Below are positions 1 to 8,149 of a DNA stretch of 64,000 nucleotides, one piece after another. The notes under the pieces were generated by a model that worked only from the letters and a program-made list of their open reading frames with translations, ran no database searches and was not told the origin of the DNA. Source of the DNA: Rhodocyclaceae bacterium (lineage in GTDB: Bacteria > Pseudomonadota > Gammaproteobacteria > Burkholderiales > CAIKXV01); NCBI GenBank assembly GCA_020248265.1, contig JADCHX010000018.1, forward strand, positions 1-64,000, written 5' to 3'. A program made the translations under genes and the position numbers. The stretch's first letter is position 1, and each line of letters starts with the position of its first letter.

Positions 1-313
1 GCAGCATGTTGAGGCGGCGCGCCTTGGTGATCTCCTCCCAGTCTTTCATGGCCAGCCACTCTCGGGTCACCGACTCGAAGGTGGTGGCGCCGTCCTGGTC
101 TCGGCGCAGGCGCGCGCGCTGGCGTTCGTGGGCCGGATTGATGCCCTGCTTGTCGAGGTCCCGCGCCCGCATGCGCTCGTCGCGGGCCTCGGCCAGGGTG
201 AAGCGGCCGCCGTCGCGTCGGGCCTTCGCCTGTTCTGGCGTCTCGCCCCGGGGCGCCACGGCGTAGTCGCCGATGGCGAACATGCTCTCCTTCGTCAGCC
301 CGTTGGTGGTGAG
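1..313 (-). pseudogene. P4-type tyrosine integrase remnant, cut by the window edge
   Basis: The minus strand reads open from 313 to the window edge, with an in-frame TAG at 316-314. From the ATG at 283 it encodes MFAIGDYAVAPRGETPEQ, then a stretch ending LAEARDERMRARDL, the segment DKQGINPAHERQ, and TTFESVTREWLAMK. This is the usual end of the DUF4102 arm-binding domain followed by the start of the SAM-like core-binding domain of P4/CP4-57-type integrases. The first part of DUF4102 is missing, so the gene lacks its proper 5' end. Whether the catalytic domain survives lies outside the window. Such enzymes normally insert elements at tRNA genes, but no tRNA lies next to this fragment. I infer a decayed or rearranged island end. 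It could be a working gene with a short N-terminus, which I think less likely. Confidence 0.6.
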
Positions 314-388
314 CTACCAATTTTCGGGGTGGCGAACAGTCCATACCCGAGACGCCAATCACTTTCGAATCGGCTTGCAACGGTGCCC

Positions 389-400
389 GGCGGTACCGCC
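389..400. repeat. Short palindrome downstream of ychF, possible transcription end
   Basis: The 314-480 gap between the integrase fragment and ychF has no credible gene. It contains a perfect 12-bp palindrome (GGCGGTACCGCC) with further partial pairing of the flanking CCGGG/GGGC. It lies about 80 bases past the ychF stop on the minus strand. No U-tract follows, so a Rho-independent terminator is only a weak suggestion. Confidence 0.25.
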
Positions 401-480
401 CGGACCATCTTACCTATGCAAATCAATACTTTGATATTCCGGAGAGGTCCCGAGAAGACCGCCGGAATCCGCTCCGACCG

Positions 481-1575
481 TCAGACGTTGAACCTGAAGT
501 GCATGACGTCGCCGTCCTTCACGACGTATTCCTTGCCTTCCAGCCGCATCCTCCCGGCCTCCTTCGCCGCCTGCTCGCCCTTGAGCGCGACGAAATCGGC
601 GAAGGCAATCACCTCGGCCCGGATGAAGCCACGCTCGAAGTCGGTGTGGATCACGCCGGCAGCCTGCGGCGCAGTGGCGCCGATTGCCACCGTCCAGGCG
701 CGTACTTCCTTCACCCCCGCGGTGAAGTAGGTCTGCAGGCCGAGCAGGCTGAAACCGGCGCGGATCACGCGGTCCAGGCCCGGCTCGGTCATGCCGAGGT
801 CGGCGAGGAACACCTGCTTGTCCTCGTCGGCCAGGTCGGCGATCTCGGCCTCGATCGCGGCACAGACCGCGACCACCGGCGCCTTTTCGGCCTCGGCATG
901 CCGACGCACGGCGTCAAGGTAGGCGTTGCCTTCGAAACCGCCCTCCTTCACGTTCGCGACGTACATCGTCGGCTTCGCCGTGATCAGGCAGATGGGCTTG
1001 AGCAGCGCCTGCTCATCTTCGTCCAGCGCCAGCGCCCGCACCGGCTTCGCCTGGTCGAGTTGTGCGCGGCAACGCTCGAGCAGCGGCAGCAGTCTTGCGG
1101 CCTCCTTGTCGCCGCCAGAACGCGCCAGCTTCGACACCCGGTGCACCTGCTTCTCGACGTTTGCGAGGTCGGCCAGCGCGAGTTCGGTGTTGATCGTCTC
1201 GATGTCGGCGAGCGGATCGACCTTGTTCGACACATGGATCACGTTCGGGTCGTCGAAGCAGCGCACCACGTGCGTGATCGCGTCGGTCTCGCGGATGTTG
1301 GCCAGGAACTGGTTGCCCAGCCCTTCACCTTTCGAAGCCCCGGCCACCAGGCCGGCGATATCGACGAACTCGACCACCGCGGGCACGACCTTCTCCGGCT
1401 TCACGATGTCGGCCAGTTGCGCGAGACGCGGATCCGGCACCTCGACCACACCCACGTTCGGCTCGATCGTGCAGAACGGATAGTTCTCCGCCGCGATGCC
1501 CGCCTTGGTCAGCGCATTGAACAGGGTGGACTTGCCGACATTGGGCAGGCCGACGATGCCGCATCTGAGACTCAT
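481..1575 (-). CDS. ychF: Redox-regulated P-loop ATPase/GTPase YchF (OLA1 family)
   Basis: 364 aa, the normal size for YchF, a cytosolic Obg-related nucleotide hydrolase that binds ribosomes and prefers ATP. The P-loop GLPNVGKST is at residues 9-17, followed by the YchF-typical [12 protein letters not shown] segment. The altered G4 motif is NVKE (within YVANVKEGG) instead of NKxD, which explains the relaxed nucleotide specificity of the family. The C-terminal TGS domain is present and ends in the conserved [13 protein letters not shown]. It is the last gene of a minus-strand housekeeping run, 99 bases after pth and separated from it by a palindrome. The pth-ychF pairing is common in proteobacteria. 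Identification is secure. Confidence 0.97.
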   Translation of the reverse strand: MSLRCGIVGLPNVGKSTLFNALTKAGIAAENYPFCTIEPNVGVVEVPDPRLAQLADIVKPEKVVPAVVEFVDIAGLVAGASKGEGLGNQFLANIRETDAITHVVRCFDDPNVIHVSNKVDPLADIETINTELALADLANVEKQVHRVSKLARSGGDKEAARLLPLLERCRAQLDQAKPVRALALDEDEQALLKPICLITAKPTMYVANVKEGGFEGNAYLDAVRRHAEAEKAPVVAVCAAIEAEIADLADEDKQVFLADLGMTEPGLDRVIRAGFSLLGLQTYFTAGVKEVRAWTVAIGATAPQAAGVIHTDFERGFIRAEVIAFADFVALKGEQAAKEAGRMRLEGKEYVVKDGDVMHFRFNV

Positions 1576-1631
1576 GTTGACTCCTGCCGATCGATCGGAC
1601 GAGTGATGTGGGATATGCCCGCCAGGCGACC

Positions 1632-1674
1632 CTGGGGTCTGACCCTGGGGTCTGACCCCAGGGTCAGACCCCAG
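1632..1674. repeat. Perfect 43-bp palindrome with GGGGTCTGACCCC core, abutting the pth stop
   Basis: Positions 1632-1652 and 1654-1674 are exact reverse complements of 21 bases around a single central base. The arms contain CTGGGGTCTGACC units in direct and inverted order. The right end touches the pth stop codon (1675-1677). The same core recurs at 11277-11308. This looks like a dispersed REP-like element. It could also act as a transcription terminator or mRNA 3' stabiliser for pth. Confidence 0.8.
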
Positions 1675-2247
1675 TCATCGGGGTTTGGTGTGCAGGCGAA
1701 GCATCGCTGCTTCGTAGTTGCCGCGTGCGATCCAGTCGATCACGCCAAGGGCTCGGTCGATCGACTCGTCGATCATTGACTGCTCCTCGGGTCGCGGTGG
1801 GTTGAGTACGTACGAATGCACCAGTGCCTTATCGCCCGGGTGCCCGATACCCAGCCGCAACCGCCAGAAATCGCGGGTACCCAGCTGGGCGGTGATATCC
1901 CTCAGGCCGTTGTGGCCGGCGAAGCCGCCGCCGAGCTTCATCCTGACGGTGCCGACCGGCAGGTCGAGTTCATCGTGCGCGACGATCACGTCGGACGGCT
2001 CGATCTTGTAGAAGTTCGCCAGCGCCGCCACCGACTTGCCGCTGAGGTTCATGAAAGTCTGTGGTTCGAGCAGCCAGCACGATTCACCAGCGATCGGCGT
2101 GCGCACGGCCAGACCGTAGTAGCGTGGCTCGTTCTGCAGGTGGACGCCTGCCGAGCGGGCGAGCCGGTCGATGAGCCAGAACCCGGCGTTGTGTCGGGTA
2201 CGCTCGTACTGCGAGCCGGGATTGCCGAGGCCGACGATCAGTTTCAT
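1675..2247 (-). CDS. pth: Peptidyl-tRNA hydrolase
   Basis: 190 aa. It recycles tRNA by cleaving the ester bond of peptidyl-tRNAs dropped from ribosomes. The family residues are visible: the GLGNPG motif (residues 6-11) with Asn9, the catalytic His19 in TRHNAGFW, the Asp in VAHDELDLPVG, and the GGGFAGHNGLRDI loop. The start at 2247 gives the canonical MKLIVGLGNPG N-terminus. It follows rplY by about 70 bases on the same strand, an arrangement (prs-rplY-pth-ychF) conserved across beta- and gammaproteobacteria. It ends directly at a 43-bp palindrome. Confidence 0.97.
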   Translation of the reverse strand: MKLIVGLGNPGSQYERTRHNAGFWLIDRLARSAGVHLQNEPRYYGLAVRTPIAGESCWLLEPQTFMNLSGKSVAALANFYKIEPSDVIVAHDELDLPVGTVRMKLGGGFAGHNGLRDITAQLGTRDFWRLRLGIGHPGDKALVHSYVLNPPRPEEQSMIDESIDRALGVIDWIARGNYEAAMLRLHTKPR

Positions 2248-2316
2248 GGAAGTCTGGAAGAGAAAGGCCCGCGCGCTTGGGAGCGACGCGGGCCCGGGGT
2301 GTGACAGAAGACCCGA

Positions 2317-2967
2317 TTACTTCTTCTTCTCGGGCTCTTTCTTCTCGTCTTTCTTGTCGGCACCCGCCGATGCTGCTGCCGTCTTGTCTTCCTCGGCTGC
2401 GCCACGCGGGATCGACGCGCTCGCCACCGGCGAATCGCCACGAGCCAGGCCCGGCAGGCGCACCCCTTCCGGCAGCTTCAGATCGGACATGTGAACGCTG
2501 TGGCCGACGGTGATCTGCGAGAGGTCGACCTCGATGAACTCCGGCAGGTACTTCGGCAGGCAGGCGACTTCGATCTCGTTCATGATGTGCGTGACGATCG
2601 CGCCGCCGAACTTGACCGCCTGGGCCTGCTCGGCGTTCACGTAGTGCAGCGGCACGCGCATCGTCACTTCCTGGTCCTGGGCCACGCGCTGGAAATCGAC
2701 GTGCTGGATCAGCTGGCGCCACGGATGGATCTGCACGTCGCGCAACAGCACCTGCTGCGTCTGGCCATCGAGGTGCATGGTCAGGATCGACGCATGGAAC
2801 GCTTCGCTCTTCAGTTGGAACCAGAGCGCCTTGTGCTCGAGTTCGATCGACTGCGCCGGTGCATTTCCGCCGTACAGGATACCGGGAACCGACCCGGCGC
2901 TGCGCAGGCGGCGGCTCGCACCCTTGCCTTGCAATGTGCGCGATTTCGCGCTGACTTCGAGGGACAT
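2317..2967 (-). CDS. rplY: 50S ribosomal protein L25, long CTC-type form
   Basis: 216 aa from the ATG at 2967. It binds 5S rRNA in the large subunit. The N-terminal L25 domain (MSLEVSAKSRTLQGKGASRR) includes the conserved GILYGGNAPAQ stretch. It is followed by the C-terminal TL5/CTC beta domain (HYVNAEQAQAVKFGG, then LPEFIEVDLSQITVGHSVH) and a charged Ala/Lys/Glu-rich tail ending EPEKKK. A longer in-frame extension exists upstream to 3279, but it overlaps the prs 3' end and has no family similarity, so the 2967 start is chosen. It lies 106 bases downstream of prs in the same run. Confidence 0.95.
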   Translation of the reverse strand: MSLEVSAKSRTLQGKGASRRLRSAGSVPGILYGGNAPAQSIELEHKALWFQLKSEAFHASILTMHLDGQTQQVLLRDVQIHPWRQLIQHVDFQRVAQDQEVTMRVPLHYVNAEQAQAVKFGGAIVTHIMNEIEVACLPKYLPEFIEVDLSQITVGHSVHMSDLKLPEGVRLPGLARGDSPVASASIPRGAAEEDKTAAASAGADKKDEKKEPEKKK

Positions 2968-3015
2968 GATGTTTCCTTGTGAAAGACGCTCCGCGACCAG
3001 AGCGCCGGGTTGAAG

Positions 3016-3036
3016 CCGCCGGCTCAAGGCCGGCGG
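3016..3036. terminator. GC-rich hairpin in the prs-rplY spacer
   Basis: CCGCCGGC (3016-3023) and GCCGGCGG (3029-3036) form an exact 8-bp stem with a 5-base loop. A second G/C hairpin (CCGGG...CCCGG) lies close by at about 3045-3065. There is no clear T-run on either strand. These may attenuate transcription between prs and rplY or protect mRNA ends; the role is inferred only from structure and position. Confidence 0.35.
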
Positions 3037-3073
3037 TGGCAGGCCCGGGGAAATCCCGGACCCGGGTACGGCG

Positions 3074-4030
3074 TCAGTCCATGAACAGCGAACTGACCGA
3101 ATCCTCGTTGCTGACGCGCAGGATCGTCTCCGCGAGCAGCGAGGCAACCGACAACTGGCGGATGCGGTCGCCGCAGTTGCGTGCCGCCTCGGACAGCGGG
3201 ATGGTATCGGTGACCACGAGTTCGTCGAGGTCGTCGGTACCGGAGATACGCTCGATCGCCGGGCCGGAGAGCACGGCATGCGTGCAGTAGGCGGCGACGC
3301 GCGCCGCGCCGGCGTGCTTGAGTGCCTGCGCCGCCTTCACCAGCGTCCCGGCGGTATCGACCATGTCGTCGACGATCACGCAGGTACGCCCCTGTACGTC
3401 GCCGATGATGTTCATCACCTCGGACACGTTGGCCTTCGGCCGGCGCTTGTCGATGATCACCAGGTCGGCTTCGAGCCGGCTGGCCATCGCGCGGGCGCGC
3501 ACCACGCCGCCGGTATCCGGCGAGACCACGCACAGATTCTGGTAATCGCGCTTCCACACATCGCCGAGCAGGATCGGCAGGCCGTAGATGTTGTCGACCG
3601 GGATATCGAAGAACCCCTGGATCTGGTCGGCGTGCAGGTCCATCGTGAGCACGCGGTCGACGCCGACGCTTTGCAGCATGTTGGCCACCACCTTCGCGGT
3701 GATCGGCACCCGCGCCGAACGCGGCCGGCGGTCCTGCCGGGCGTATCCGAAATACGGGATGGCGGCGGTGACCCGCGCGGCCGACGAGCGCTTCAGCGCA
3801 TCGACCATCGCCATCAGTTCCATCAGGTTGTCGTTCGCGGGCGAGCAGGTCGACTGCAGCACGAACACGTCCTTGCCACGGACGTTCTCGAGCAGTTCGA
3901 CCATGGTCTCGCCATCGCTGAACCTGCCGACGCTGGCGCGCCCGAGATGGATGTTCAGGTGGCGCACCACGCCTTCGGCCAGCTTGTGGCTGGCAGAACC
4001 CGAGAAAACCATCAACCGGTCATAGGCCAT
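3074..4030 (-). CDS. prs: Ribose-phosphate pyrophosphokinase (PRPP synthetase)
   Basis: 318 aa, full length for class I PRPP synthetase. It transfers pyrophosphate from ATP to ribose-5-phosphate to make PRPP for purine, pyrimidine, His, Trp and NAD synthesis. Visible landmarks are the [20 protein letters not shown] segment, the metal/pyrophosphate segment [11 protein letters not shown], the flexible-loop region ending [19 protein letters not shown], and the PRPP-binding loop [13 protein letters not shown]. It lies just downstream of tRNA-Gln and upstream of rplY, the standard betaproteobacterial order, and is probably co-transcribed with ispE and the tRNA. Confidence 0.97.
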   Translation of the reverse strand: MAYDRLMVFSGSASHKLAEGVVRHLNIHLGRASVGRFSDGETMVELLENVRGKDVFVLQSTCSPANDNLMELMAMVDALKRSSAARVTAAIPYFGYARQDRRPRSARVPITAKVVANMLQSVGVDRVLTMDLHADQIQGFFDIPVDNIYGLPILLGDVWKRDYQNLCVVSPDTGGVVRARAMASRLEADLVIIDKRRPKANVSEVMNIIGDVQGRTCVIVDDMVDTAGTLVKAAQALKHAGAARVAAYCTHAVLSGPAIERISGTDDLDELVVTDTIPLSEAARNCGDRIRQLSVASLLAETILRVSNEDSVSSLFMD

Positions 4031-4177
4031 GGACCATCCTTGCGTCGCGCAGGGCTTGCAGCCGTCGCTGCCGTTGCTGCTGCCACTTTCGCGAAGTCGT
4101 GAGCCGAGTCATCAGAAACGGAACGGTCGAAGGGAAAGACCGCCGCGAAGGCAGGGCCCGCGCGGCGGTCGGTGTAG

Positions 4178-4252
4178 TGGCTGGGGAGGTAGGGATCGAA
4201 CCTACGAATGCCGGAATCAAAATCCGGTGCCTTACCACTTGGCGACTCCCCA
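4178..4252 (-). tRNA. tRNA-Gln (anticodon TTG)
   Basis: The minus strand gives a 75-nt cloverleaf. The acceptor stem TGGGGAG pairs with CTCCCCA, followed by discriminator G and an encoded CCA (plus-strand tgg at 4178-4180). The anticodon stem CCGGA/TCCGG holds the loop TTTTGAT, with anticodon TTG at plus-strand 4218-4220. The T arm has the normal GGTTCGATCCC. It lies between ispE and prs, the classical location in Betaproteobacteria. Downstream flanking bases show no duplicated 3' end that would mark an integration site. Confidence 0.95.
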
Positions 4253-4329
4253 AGAAACCTTGGCAGTGACTGCCGATGATGCAGGAGCATGCGATGCGAC
4301 GGCTGCTCCGATAATGCCTTGATGCTCGG

Positions 4330-5217
4330 TTATGTGCTCGGCTGCGTGCTCGGTTGCCTACAACCCGTCGCGGCGAGCGACCACAACGGATGCCGGTCGA
4401 GACCGGCGGCGACAAACCCCGTCATCTCCGCCGGCCGGCGGGCGAAGACCGCCGCCGCTTCCGACGCTGAACCGAACGCCCCGAACACGCAGGCACCCGA
4501 CCCGCTCATCGCCGCCGGTGCCTGCCGCCGCAGCCAGGAGAGATGCTCACCGACTGTCGGATAGCCTGCCACGACCACCGGCTCAAGATCGTTGCGTCCC
4601 GGCGCCAGTGCAAAACGGAAATGAGGATGCAGAAAACCCGCTATTTTCGCGGCAGGCGAATCCCGTGTCAAATGCGGCGATTGAAAGACCTCGCGGGTCG
4701 GCACCTGCACCGGCGGCACCAGCACGACGTAGAAGGCTGGTTCTGCTTCGATCGCCACGAGTTCTTCGCCGATTCCGCCGGCAAATGCCGTCTGTCCGAA
4801 CACGAAGACCGGCACGTCCGCACCGAGTGCGAGACCGATGTCCTGCAGCGCCTGCCGCGACAGACCGGTCTGCCACAGCGCGTTCAGCGCCAGGAGCACG
4901 GTGGCGGCGTCCGAACTGCCGCCGCCCAGTCCGCCGCCCTGGGGGATGCGCTTGACGAGCGAGAGGTCGGCACCGAGCGGACAGCCCGTCGCCTGCTGAA
5001 GGGCACGCGCCGCACGCACGGAAAGATCGTCGTCTTCCGCCACGCCGGGCAGGTCGCTGCGCCGGACGATGCGACCGTCATCGCGCAGCGCGAGCCCCAC
5101 GCTGTCGGCATGGTCGATGAAGCGGAACACGGTCTCGAGCAGGTGATAGCCGTCGGCGCGACGACCGACGACATGCAGCATCAGGTTCAGCTTGGCGGGG
5201 GCGGGAAAGTAGCGCAT
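4330..5217 (-). CDS. ispE: 4-diphosphocytidyl-2-C-methyl-D-erythritol kinase
   Basis: 295 aa GHMP-family kinase of the MEP isoprenoid pathway; it phosphorylates CDP-ME with ATP. The N-terminus MRYFPAPAKLNLMLHVVGRR has the substrate-binding Lys of PAKLNL. The glycine-rich ATP loop is IPQGGGLGGGSSDAA, and the catalytic Asp lies in LGADVPVFVFG. The C-terminal GHMP motif is AAMSGSGACVFGAF. The ATG at 5217 gives the usual N-terminus. A GTG at 5253 overlapping the lolB stop by four bases (GTGA) is a real alternative and would add 12 residues. Translational coupling to lolB is likely. The tRNA-Gln follows. Confidence 0.94.
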   Translation of the reverse strand: MRYFPAPAKLNLMLHVVGRRADGYHLLETVFRFIDHADSVGLALRDDGRIVRRSDLPGVAEDDDLSVRAARALQQATGCPLGADLSLVKRIPQGGGLGGGSSDAATVLLALNALWQTGLSRQALQDIGLALGADVPVFVFGQTAFAGGIGEELVAIEAEPAFYVVLVPPVQVPTREVFQSPHLTRDSPAAKIAGFLHPHFRFALAPGRNDLEPVVVAGYPTVGEHLSWLRRQAPAAMSGSGACVFGAFGSASEAAAVFARRPAEMTGFVAAGLDRHPLWSLAATGCRQPSTQPST

Positions 5218-5249
5218 CCCATCCGGCTGCACGGGAAAGTCGGCGAGGC

Positions 5250-5915
5250 TCACCTCGGCGCACTCCCGATCGATACGAACGCGGGGACGACCTGCCACTG
5301 GTCGATAACCAGACGCACCTGCAGTTCCGCCGATGCAACGTCGATGCGCCGCGGCAACGCGGCCAGCGGCGGCGCCGAAAACACCGGGATCACGATATCC
5401 CAGCCGGCCTCGTGGAACGATTCGATCCGGCCCGCTGCGTCGCGCACGATGCGCACTGCAGCGCCGCCAGGTCCGGTCTGGCCGCGTACCCAGTAGCGCA
5501 AGCCGTCGAGTGGAAGCGCGAAACCGAGTGTGCCACGCATCAAGGCCTCGACCGTGGCCGCGCGCTCGACCTTGCCGCCGGTGCGCAGCGTGACGCCGGC
5601 CGCATCGCGCGCGATCTCGATCGACCCGGCCCCGAGCGGGGCCGAGATCACCATCTCCTCGCCCTGTCCGTCGAAACGCCAGCGCAGGTTGGCCGACAGC
5701 GCCTGCTCTGCCTGGCGGATCGCGAGCCGCCCGGACAATTCGAACGCGGGGTCGGCATCGGCCGTAACGGGGGACATGACGAAATCGCCGGCCGGCATCC
5801 CGGCGCAACCGTACAACAGGCCCGAGAGGAAGATCGGCAGCGTCTGAAGCGCCCGGCGGCGCGACAGCCCGGGGCAAGCCGCGGGGCCGTCGCCCCTGGC
5901 ATCACGCCGGCTCAC
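5250..5915 (-). CDS. lolB: Outer-membrane lipoprotein LolB
   Basis: About 221 aa. LolB receives lipoproteins from the periplasmic carrier LolA and inserts them in the outer membrane. The likely start is the GTG at 5915, which overlaps the TPR gene stop (GTGA). This gives a basic n-region, the hydrophobic LPIFLSGLLYG and a lipobox LYGC with Cys37 as the lipidated residue. The mature part has the LolA/LolB fold pattern: FELSGRLAIRQ, SANLRWRFDG, and the late WDIVIPVFSAPPLAALPRR. An upstream ATG at 6020 lies inside the TPR gene and is not favoured. It sits between the TPR gene and ispE, the standard position. Confidence 0.9.
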   Translation of the reverse strand: MSRRDARGDGPAACPGLSRRRALQTLPIFLSGLLYGCAGMPAGDFVMSPVTADADPAFELSGRLAIRQAEQALSANLRWRFDGQGEEMVISAPLGAGSIEIARDAAGVTLRTGGKVERAATVEALMRGTLGFALPLDGLRYWVRGQTGPGGAAVRIVRDAAGRIESFHEAGWDIVIPVFSAPPLAALPRRIDVASAELQVRLVIDQWQVVPAFVSIGSAPR

Positions 5916-7894
5916 TTGCGCAGGCGCTTGACCGTGCCCTGCAGCACTTCGTTGTCCGGGCTCGCCTTCAGGGCGTCGTCCCAGATGCGCTGTGCTTCGT
6001 CCCGCCGGCCCTGGGTCCACAACACTTCGCCCAGGTGCGCGGCGATCTCGGCATCGCGCTTGAGCCTGTAGGCACGCTGCAGGTAATCGAGCGCCTTGCC
6101 GCCATCGCCCATGCGGAAGAACACCCAGCCCATGCTGTCGATGATGTACGGATCGTCGGGCGACAGCTTCAGCGCAGTCTCGATCAGCGTCCGTGCCTCC
6201 TCCAGCCGCACATTACGGTCGGCCAGCGAGTAGCCGAGTGCATTGTGGGCGTGCGCATGGTCGGGACGGATATCGATCACGCGTGTCAGGTTCTTCTCGG
6301 CGACATCGAACCGGCCGAGCCGCTCGGCCAGCAGCGCCTGATCGTAGAGCAGGTCGACGGTGTCCGGCGCCTTGGCCAGCGCCTCGCTGAGAAGGTCGAA
6401 TGCCCCCTGGAAATCCTTCGCCTCGCGCAGGACCTGCGCTTCGGTGAGGATGAGTTGCGTGCGCTGCTCGAGCGACGCCGGGACGATCCGGCGCAGCACC
6501 GCGCGGGCTTCCCGTGTGCGCCCCTGGCGCGCCAGCACCGAAGCCTCGGCCAGTTGCGCCGGAATGCGCTGCTCGCCCGCCTCGACCGCGCGGTACCACT
6601 TGATCGCGTCGCCGAACTGCCGGCGTCCTTCGGCCGTGCGCCCGAGGTAGTAGCGCAGCGCGTCTGCATCCTTCGGCTGGCCGGCAAGCAGCTTGCGGAA
6701 CTGCTCGTCGGCGGTCTCGAAATCTTCCAGTTGCAGCGACAGCAGCCCGATCGCCAGCGCGAGCTCGCCGTTATCGGGGAAACTGGCGGCCAGCCGCTGA
6801 AACTCGAGACGAGCTTCCGGCAGCCGCTGCTCGGCCGCGTAAAGCCGGGCAAGGTTCATCCGCGCCTCGGTCGCCTTCGGGTTGGCGTCGACGAACCTTT
6901 GCAACTGGGCCATCGCCTCGGCATTGGAACGTCGGGCGAGGATCTGCGTCTCGAACAGCGCCGCCAGTTCCCAGTCGGGCGATATGCGCTGTGCCTCGCG
7001 CACCTCGGACAGGGCGAGGGCGAAGTCCTGCGTTGTCCAGGCGGCCTGTGCGACGGCCAGTCGGGCTTCGCGCAGGCCCTGGTGCTTCGATGCCAGTTCG
7101 CGCACCACGCCGAGCACGGCGGCCCGGTCGGACTGCTTCGCGAAGAGTGAGCCGAGCTGCATGAAGCCGCGCCCGATATTCTCGCCCTCGTTCACCAGCA
7201 ACCGATCGAGATGGGGCACCGCGGCGTTGAGCAGGCCGCCGTTGACCAGCAGCGCGACCATGGTCTGTCGCGCCTGTACGGAATCGGGATCGATCGACAC
7301 CCAGGTGTCCGAAGCCTCGACCGCCTGCTTGAACGCACCGGCGCGCAACGCGACCTCGGTCGCGCGCTGCGCGATGCGCGGATCACGCGTCGACTTGGCG
7401 AGGTCGTTCAGCGCCGCCGTGGCGATGTCGTAACGTCCGCGCTGGGCGGAGATCTCGGCCAGGAGGTACTGGAACATTACCTGCCGGCTGAGTTCCATGC
7501 GCGGCAGGCGCGGGTCGATCGCCGGGCCTTCATCGCTGCCGGCAGCGCGCGGCACGGGCGCGCCGGTCTGCGCCAATCCGCCGACCGACACGCCGGCTGC
7601 CACCTCCGCCAGCCATGTCCGGGCGAGGCTCTCGGGAGCCATCTGGCCGGCTGCGGCAAACCCCGGCGCCAGACCGGCACCCAGGACAATCATCGACGCG
7701 CCCAAAGCGCGGACGATGCACGAAGCGAGCCGGGCGGCCGGAACTCGGGTCGATATGCAGGAACCGAAGCGGGGTTTCTGGGTCAAAGCCGGTACCCCAA
7801 GGCGTGCAGGGAACTGGCTGACCGGCCTGCCGGGACATCCAGCCGGCGCCAAGCCGACGGCAGGACGTTGAGCACAGTTTCCGAAATTGTTCAT
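5912..7894 (-). CDS. Tetratricopeptide-repeat protein, exported
   Basis: Up to 660 aa. A hydrophobic stretch near residues 60-82 (ALGASMIVLGAGLAPGFAAAG) looks like a signal peptide, but it lies unusually far from the ATG at 7894, so the true start may be downstream. The rest is TPR repeats, for example YDIATAALNDLAKSTRDPRIA, LYAAEQRLPEARLEFQRLAA, and the C-terminal NLTRVIDIRPDHAHAHNALG. The last repeats resemble those of other TPR proteins encoded next to lolB in Betaproteobacteria. It is a presumed scaffold for envelope assembly; the partner is unknown. It ends overlapping lolB by four bases, so the two are probably coupled. Confidence 0.88.
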   Translation of the reverse strand: MNNFGNCAQRPAVGLAPAGCPGRPVSQFPARLGVPALTQKPRFGSCISTRVPAARLASCIVRALGASMIVLGAGLAPGFAAAGQMAPESLARTWLAEVAAGVSVGGLAQTGAPVPRAAGSDEGPAIDPRLPRMELSRQVMFQYLLAEISAQRGRYDIATAALNDLAKSTRDPRIAQRATEVALRAGAFKQAVEASDTWVSIDPDSVQARQTMVALLVNGGLLNAAVPHLDRLLVNEGENIGRGFMQLGSLFAKQSDRAAVLGVVRELASKHQGLREARLAVAQAAWTTQDFALALSEVREAQRISPDWELAALFETQILARRSNAEAMAQLQRFVDANPKATEARMNLARLYAAEQRLPEARLEFQRLAASFPDNGELALAIGLLSLQLEDFETADEQFRKLLAGQPKDADALRYYLGRTAEGRRQFGDAIKWYRAVEAGEQRIPAQLAEASVLARQGRTREARAVLRRIVPASLEQRTQLILTEAQVLREAKDFQGAFDLLSEALAKAPDTVDLLYDQALLAERLGRFDVAEKNLTRVIDIRPDHAHAHNALGYSLADRNVRLEEARTLIETALKLSPDDPYIIDSMGWVFFRMGDGGKALDYLQRAYRLKRDAEIAAHLGEVLWTQGRRDEAQRIWDDALKASPDNEVLQGTVKRLRK

Positions 7895-7904
7895 GTTTGC
7901 AAAG

Positions 7905-7933
7905 AGTTTAGGTATATTTGCGCGCCGTCACAA
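7905..7933 (-). promoter_or_regulatory. Candidate sigma-70 promoter for the TPR-lolB-ispE run
   Basis: On the minus strand TTGTGA (7933-7928) and TAAACT (7910-7905) are separated by 17 bases, each matching four of six consensus positions. A start about 7 bases after the -10 would leave almost no leader before the ATG at 7894. Either that ATG is used with a very short leader or translation starts further in. The call is based on motif match only. Confidence 0.3.
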
Positions 7934-8149
7934 GCCGACCGGCGGTGTTCTGTCTGCCCGTCGCGCATGCCGCCACGAAAGCGGAAGATGTCCGGCCGAT
8001 GAAGCGTGGGGTGGTTGCATGGCGTCCTGCGGGAGACCGTCCCGGGCGCTCTGCGTTGTCCGTGTCCGCGCGGCCCTGGCCTCCGAAGTCGCTCCATCTC
8101 CCCGCCCCACCTCCACCCTGCAGACGCAACAGTCACGACTGGCCCATCG

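Noticed and set aside
4178-4252. tRNA-Gln as an attachment site for the integrase fragment
   Set aside because: No repeat of the tRNA 3' end was seen near the integrase, and four intact backbone genes lie between the two.
4330-5877. Fusion of IspE with a long N-terminal domain
   Set aside because: The additional residues are out-of-frame translation of lolB; the canonical IspE N-terminus begins at 5217 or 5253.
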